This document shows, piece by piece, positions 13,924 to 15,570 of a stretch of DNA of 15,570 bases. Both the position numbers and the translations under genes were made by a program. Numbering within the stretch: position 1 is the stretch's first letter; the number at the start of each line of letters is the position of its first letter. Location: assembly GCA_027036755.1 (NCBI GenBank), contig JALWDV010000144.1:1-15570 (forward strand). Reading direction: 5' to 3'. The stretch is from Anaerolineae bacterium (lineage in GTDB: Bacteria > Chloroflexota > Anaerolineae > J102). The notes beneath the pieces were generated by a model that saw only the letters and a list, made by a program, of their open reading frames with translations, was not told the origin of the DNA and searched no databases.

Positions 13924-15386
13924 AGCGCATCATGCGTTGGCTACACCGCTTCAAATGGCCCCTGCTGGCCGGGTTCCTGCTGGCGCTCATCTGGCTGCTG
14001 CCCCTGCGCGGGCAGGTGATGGTGCAGACGCCCGCGGGCCTGGGCCGCCAGCCCTGGCCGCAGATCCGCCTGGATCCCTCGCCCCCGCAGCCCGGCCAAC
14101 CCCTGCACATCACCATCCAGGACGCCCAACCCTGGGCCTATGTGCTCCTCACCTGGAACGCCGCGCCTCACCAGCCCGACGCCTGGAAACGCCCCGAGCA
14201 GGACGCACCGCCCTGGGAATGGCGCTGGACCATTCCCGACCCCGGTCCCGGTGGCGAGATCATCTTCTACACCGATTGCCACGCGGGCTGCGCGGAGCGA
14301 GGCCGCTGGCGCGTGGGGGATGCACCCTCGCCCCCAACACCCCAACCCCGCACTCCCACCAAACTGGGCGTGGTCTTTCCCAACCCCCGGCGGGATTGGC
14401 ATGGCCGCAGCGGCTGGGTGGTGGAGCTGACCTATGCCCGCCTGGCCAACCAGCCCTATTGGGGCGTGGATGACCTGGCGCAGCGGGTGCAGCAGGACGC
14501 GGGCCAGGGCCAGCGGGTCATCGTGCGCGTCGATTTCGACCAGGGCCAGCCCCTGCCGCCCACCGGTGACGAGGCCGCGTTGGCCGAATATCTGGCCTAT
14601 CTGCAGCGTCTGGCCCGAGACCAGCGCCTGATCGGCATCTACGCCCTGCAACTGGGCTCCGGCTACAATGGGGCCACGCCCGATCATCCTCTCACGCCCG
14701 AGTGGGTGGCGCGGGTCATCAACGGCTATGGCCTCGCGACCGACCGCAGGGACAACGCGGTGCAGATGGTGAAGCTGGCGCGGCCGGGCCTGCGGGTGCT
14801 CGCGGGCCCCATCCAGCCCTGGAGCGCCGCCCAGGATGGGGCGTTGCCCTACCGCATCGACGCGCCCTGGCTGAATTACTTCAACGCGCTGCTGGCCCGG
14901 TTGGTGGAGAGCGCCCGGGCCAAAGAGGCCGCGGGCCAGGCCCTGACCCTGCCCGACGGTTTCGCGGCCCAGGCGCCGGGCCGTCCCCACGCGGCCGCGC
15001 TCAGTCCGGAGCAGCGGGCGCAAGAGCCGCACATGGACCTGCACAGCCCCCAGTGGGGTCGGGCGCAGATGGGATTCCGCGTCTACCGCGACTGGCTGGA
15101 CGTGATCAACAGCCGCGACGCCACCCGCGGCCTGCCCCTGTACATCACCTCCACCAACACCTACACGCCCGACGACCCCATTCCTCCGGCGCAGAACTAC
15201 CCTCCCGGCTGGCTACAAGCCGCGTACGGGGAGATCAGCGCCCAGCCCCAGGTGAGCAGCCTCATCTGGTTCCTGGACTACGACGGCTCGGGCGACCGCC
15301 GCTGGGATGCGTTCAGCCTGAGCACGGGCTTCGGGCAGATGTACGAGGCGGCCCGGGATTTCGACGCGTTGTTGGCGGGGGAGTAG
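13920..15386 (+). CDS. Membrane-anchored extracytoplasmic protein, possible glycoside-hydrolase-like barrel
   Basis: I do not recognise a named family for this 488-residue protein. It has a basic N-terminus and one hydrophobic span at about 13-28, which is an anchor or uncleaved signal. A beta-rich domain of about 45-132 follows, with a possible disulfide (C120, C124), then a Pro-rich linker at about 135-147. The rest (about 148-485) alternates strands and helices like a TIM barrel: KLGVVFPNPRRDW, RVIVRVDFDQG around 199-209, RLIGIYALQLGSGYN, PLYITSTNTYTPDD, and SSLIWFLDYDGSGDRRWDAF from about 447. The acidic strand ends could be catalytic, as in glycoside hydrolases, but no family signature was identified. 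It starts at ATG 13920, overlapping the kinase stop, and shares the kinase gene's very high GC. Confidence 0.8.
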   Translation: MKRIMRWLHRFKWPLLAGFLLALIWLLPLRGQVMVQTPAGLGRQPWPQIRLDPSPPQPGQPLHITIQDAQPWAYVLLTWNAAPHQPDAWKRPEQDAPPWEWRWTIPDPGPGGEIIFYTDCHAGCAERGRWRVGDAPSPPTPQPRTPTKLGVVFPNPRRDWHGRSGWVVELTYARLANQPYWGVDDLAQRVQQDAGQGQRVIVRVDFDQGQPLPPTGDEAALAEYLAYLQRLARDQRLIGIYALQLGSGYNGATPDHPLTPEWVARVINGYGLATDRRDNAVQMVKLARPGLRVLAGPIQPWSAAQDGALPYRIDAPWLNYFNALLARLVESARAKEAAGQALTLPDGFAAQAPGRPHAAALSPEQRAQEPHMDLHSPQWGRAQMGFRVYRDWLDVINSRDATRGLPLYITSTNTYTPDDPIPPAQNYPPGWLQAAYGEISAQPQVSSLIWFLDYDGSGDRRWDAFSLSTGFGQMYEAARDFDALLAGE

Positions 15387-15404
15387 GATTGGGATTAGGA
15401 CTGG

Positions 15405-15440
15405 GAGATTCATAGAGATTTATGGAGATTCGGCGAGATT
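15405..15440 (+). repeat. Four GAGATT units with exact 10-bp period
   Basis: GAGATT occurs at 15405, 15415, 15425 and 15435, each separated by four variable bases, downstream of a GGATT-rich lead-in. The period is close to one helical turn. A related pair is found on the opposite strand at 7560-7575. It may be a dispersed low-complexity repeat or a phased binding array. Confidence 0.65.
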
Positions 15441-15492
15441 GCAGGCGGTTTTACGCTGTCGTGTGGAGAAATTTGTGAATTTCATGGCAAAA

Positions 15493-15510
15493 CCCCGTAA
15501 TTTTACGGGG
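15493..15510 (-). terminator. Small hairpin, possible weak terminator
   Basis: CCCCGTA and TACGGGG pair around ATTT. On the plus strand no T-run follows. On the minus strand it is followed by TTTTGCC, so it could weakly stop a transcript coming from the right. It is 107 bp after the stop of the extracytoplasmic protein gene. Confidence 0.35.
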
Positions 15511-15547
15511 GACAAATGGAAATAAGGGTGGTATGCTGTGAGCAAGG

Positions 15548-15562
15548 CAGTCGTCTTGACTG
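15548..15562. repeat. Small hairpin CAGTC-GTCTT-GACTG at the window edge
   Basis: A 5-bp stem with a CTT-containing 5-nt loop resembles the outer hairpins of the large inverted repeat in layout, though not in stem sequence. It could be the start of another hairpin repeat cut by the window end. Confidence 0.3.
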
Positions 15563-15570
15563 TGCGGCCG

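Noticed and set aside
13923..14473. Alternative plus-strand frames within the extracytoplasmic protein and kinase genes
   Set aside because: They are Arg/Pro/Ala-rich frame-shifted readings of GC-rich genes and have no membrane span or motif continuity.

Overview
This 15.6-kb window looks chromosomal and bacterial, with high GC. The style suggests Chloroflexota, probably Anaerolineae or a related class: a sugar-binding lipoprotein with a Pro/Ala/Thr/Glu-rich linker, hairpin-rich intergenic repeats, and many ATGA gene overlaps. That assignment is inference from style, not from a marker gene.

Region 1 (1-2650, minus strand) holds two translationally coupled genes of a type III CRISPR-like effector module. 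One encodes a compact Cas10-like protein with two palm domains and a GGDE active-site motif, but no HD nuclease domain and no cysteine zinc finger. The other encodes a protein with two RAMP domains, a Csm3/Cas7-like half followed by a Csx10-like half, and it runs off the left edge. No CRISPR array, cas1, cas2 or cas6 is visible.

Region 2 (2651-3593) is a 943-bp divergent intergenic region. It contains a roughly 258-bp imperfect inverted repeat made of nested hairpins with covarying stems, a tandem 7-bp repeat, and a perfect TTGACA-17-TATAAT promoter with a candidate operator for the next gene.

Region 3 (3594-12611, plus strand) is a sugar or polyol utilisation cluster: a DeoR-family repressor, an intrinsic terminator, then a BtpA/SgcQ-family TIM-barrel protein, an FGGY sugar kinase, an SDR polyol/sugar dehydrogenase, a lipoprotein solute-binding protein, two ABC permeases, an UgpC/MsmK-type ATPase and an inositol-monophosphatase-family phosphatase. 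The likely logic is import of a sugar or polyol, oxidation by the SDR, phosphorylation by the kinase, and further steps by BtpA and/or the phosphatase. The DeoR protein probably senses a phosphorylated intermediate. No aldolase or isomerase of a standard family is present, so the role of BtpA is the open question.

Region 4 (about 12637-15386) is visibly more GC-rich than the cluster before it. It begins with a short coding-like fragment on the minus strand, followed by a membrane-anchored sensor histidine kinase without a visible response regulator. That kinase is ATGA-coupled to a membrane-anchored extracytoplasmic protein of unknown function with a possible TIM-barrel domain. The last 184 bp carry a 10-bp phased GAGATT repeat and small hairpins.
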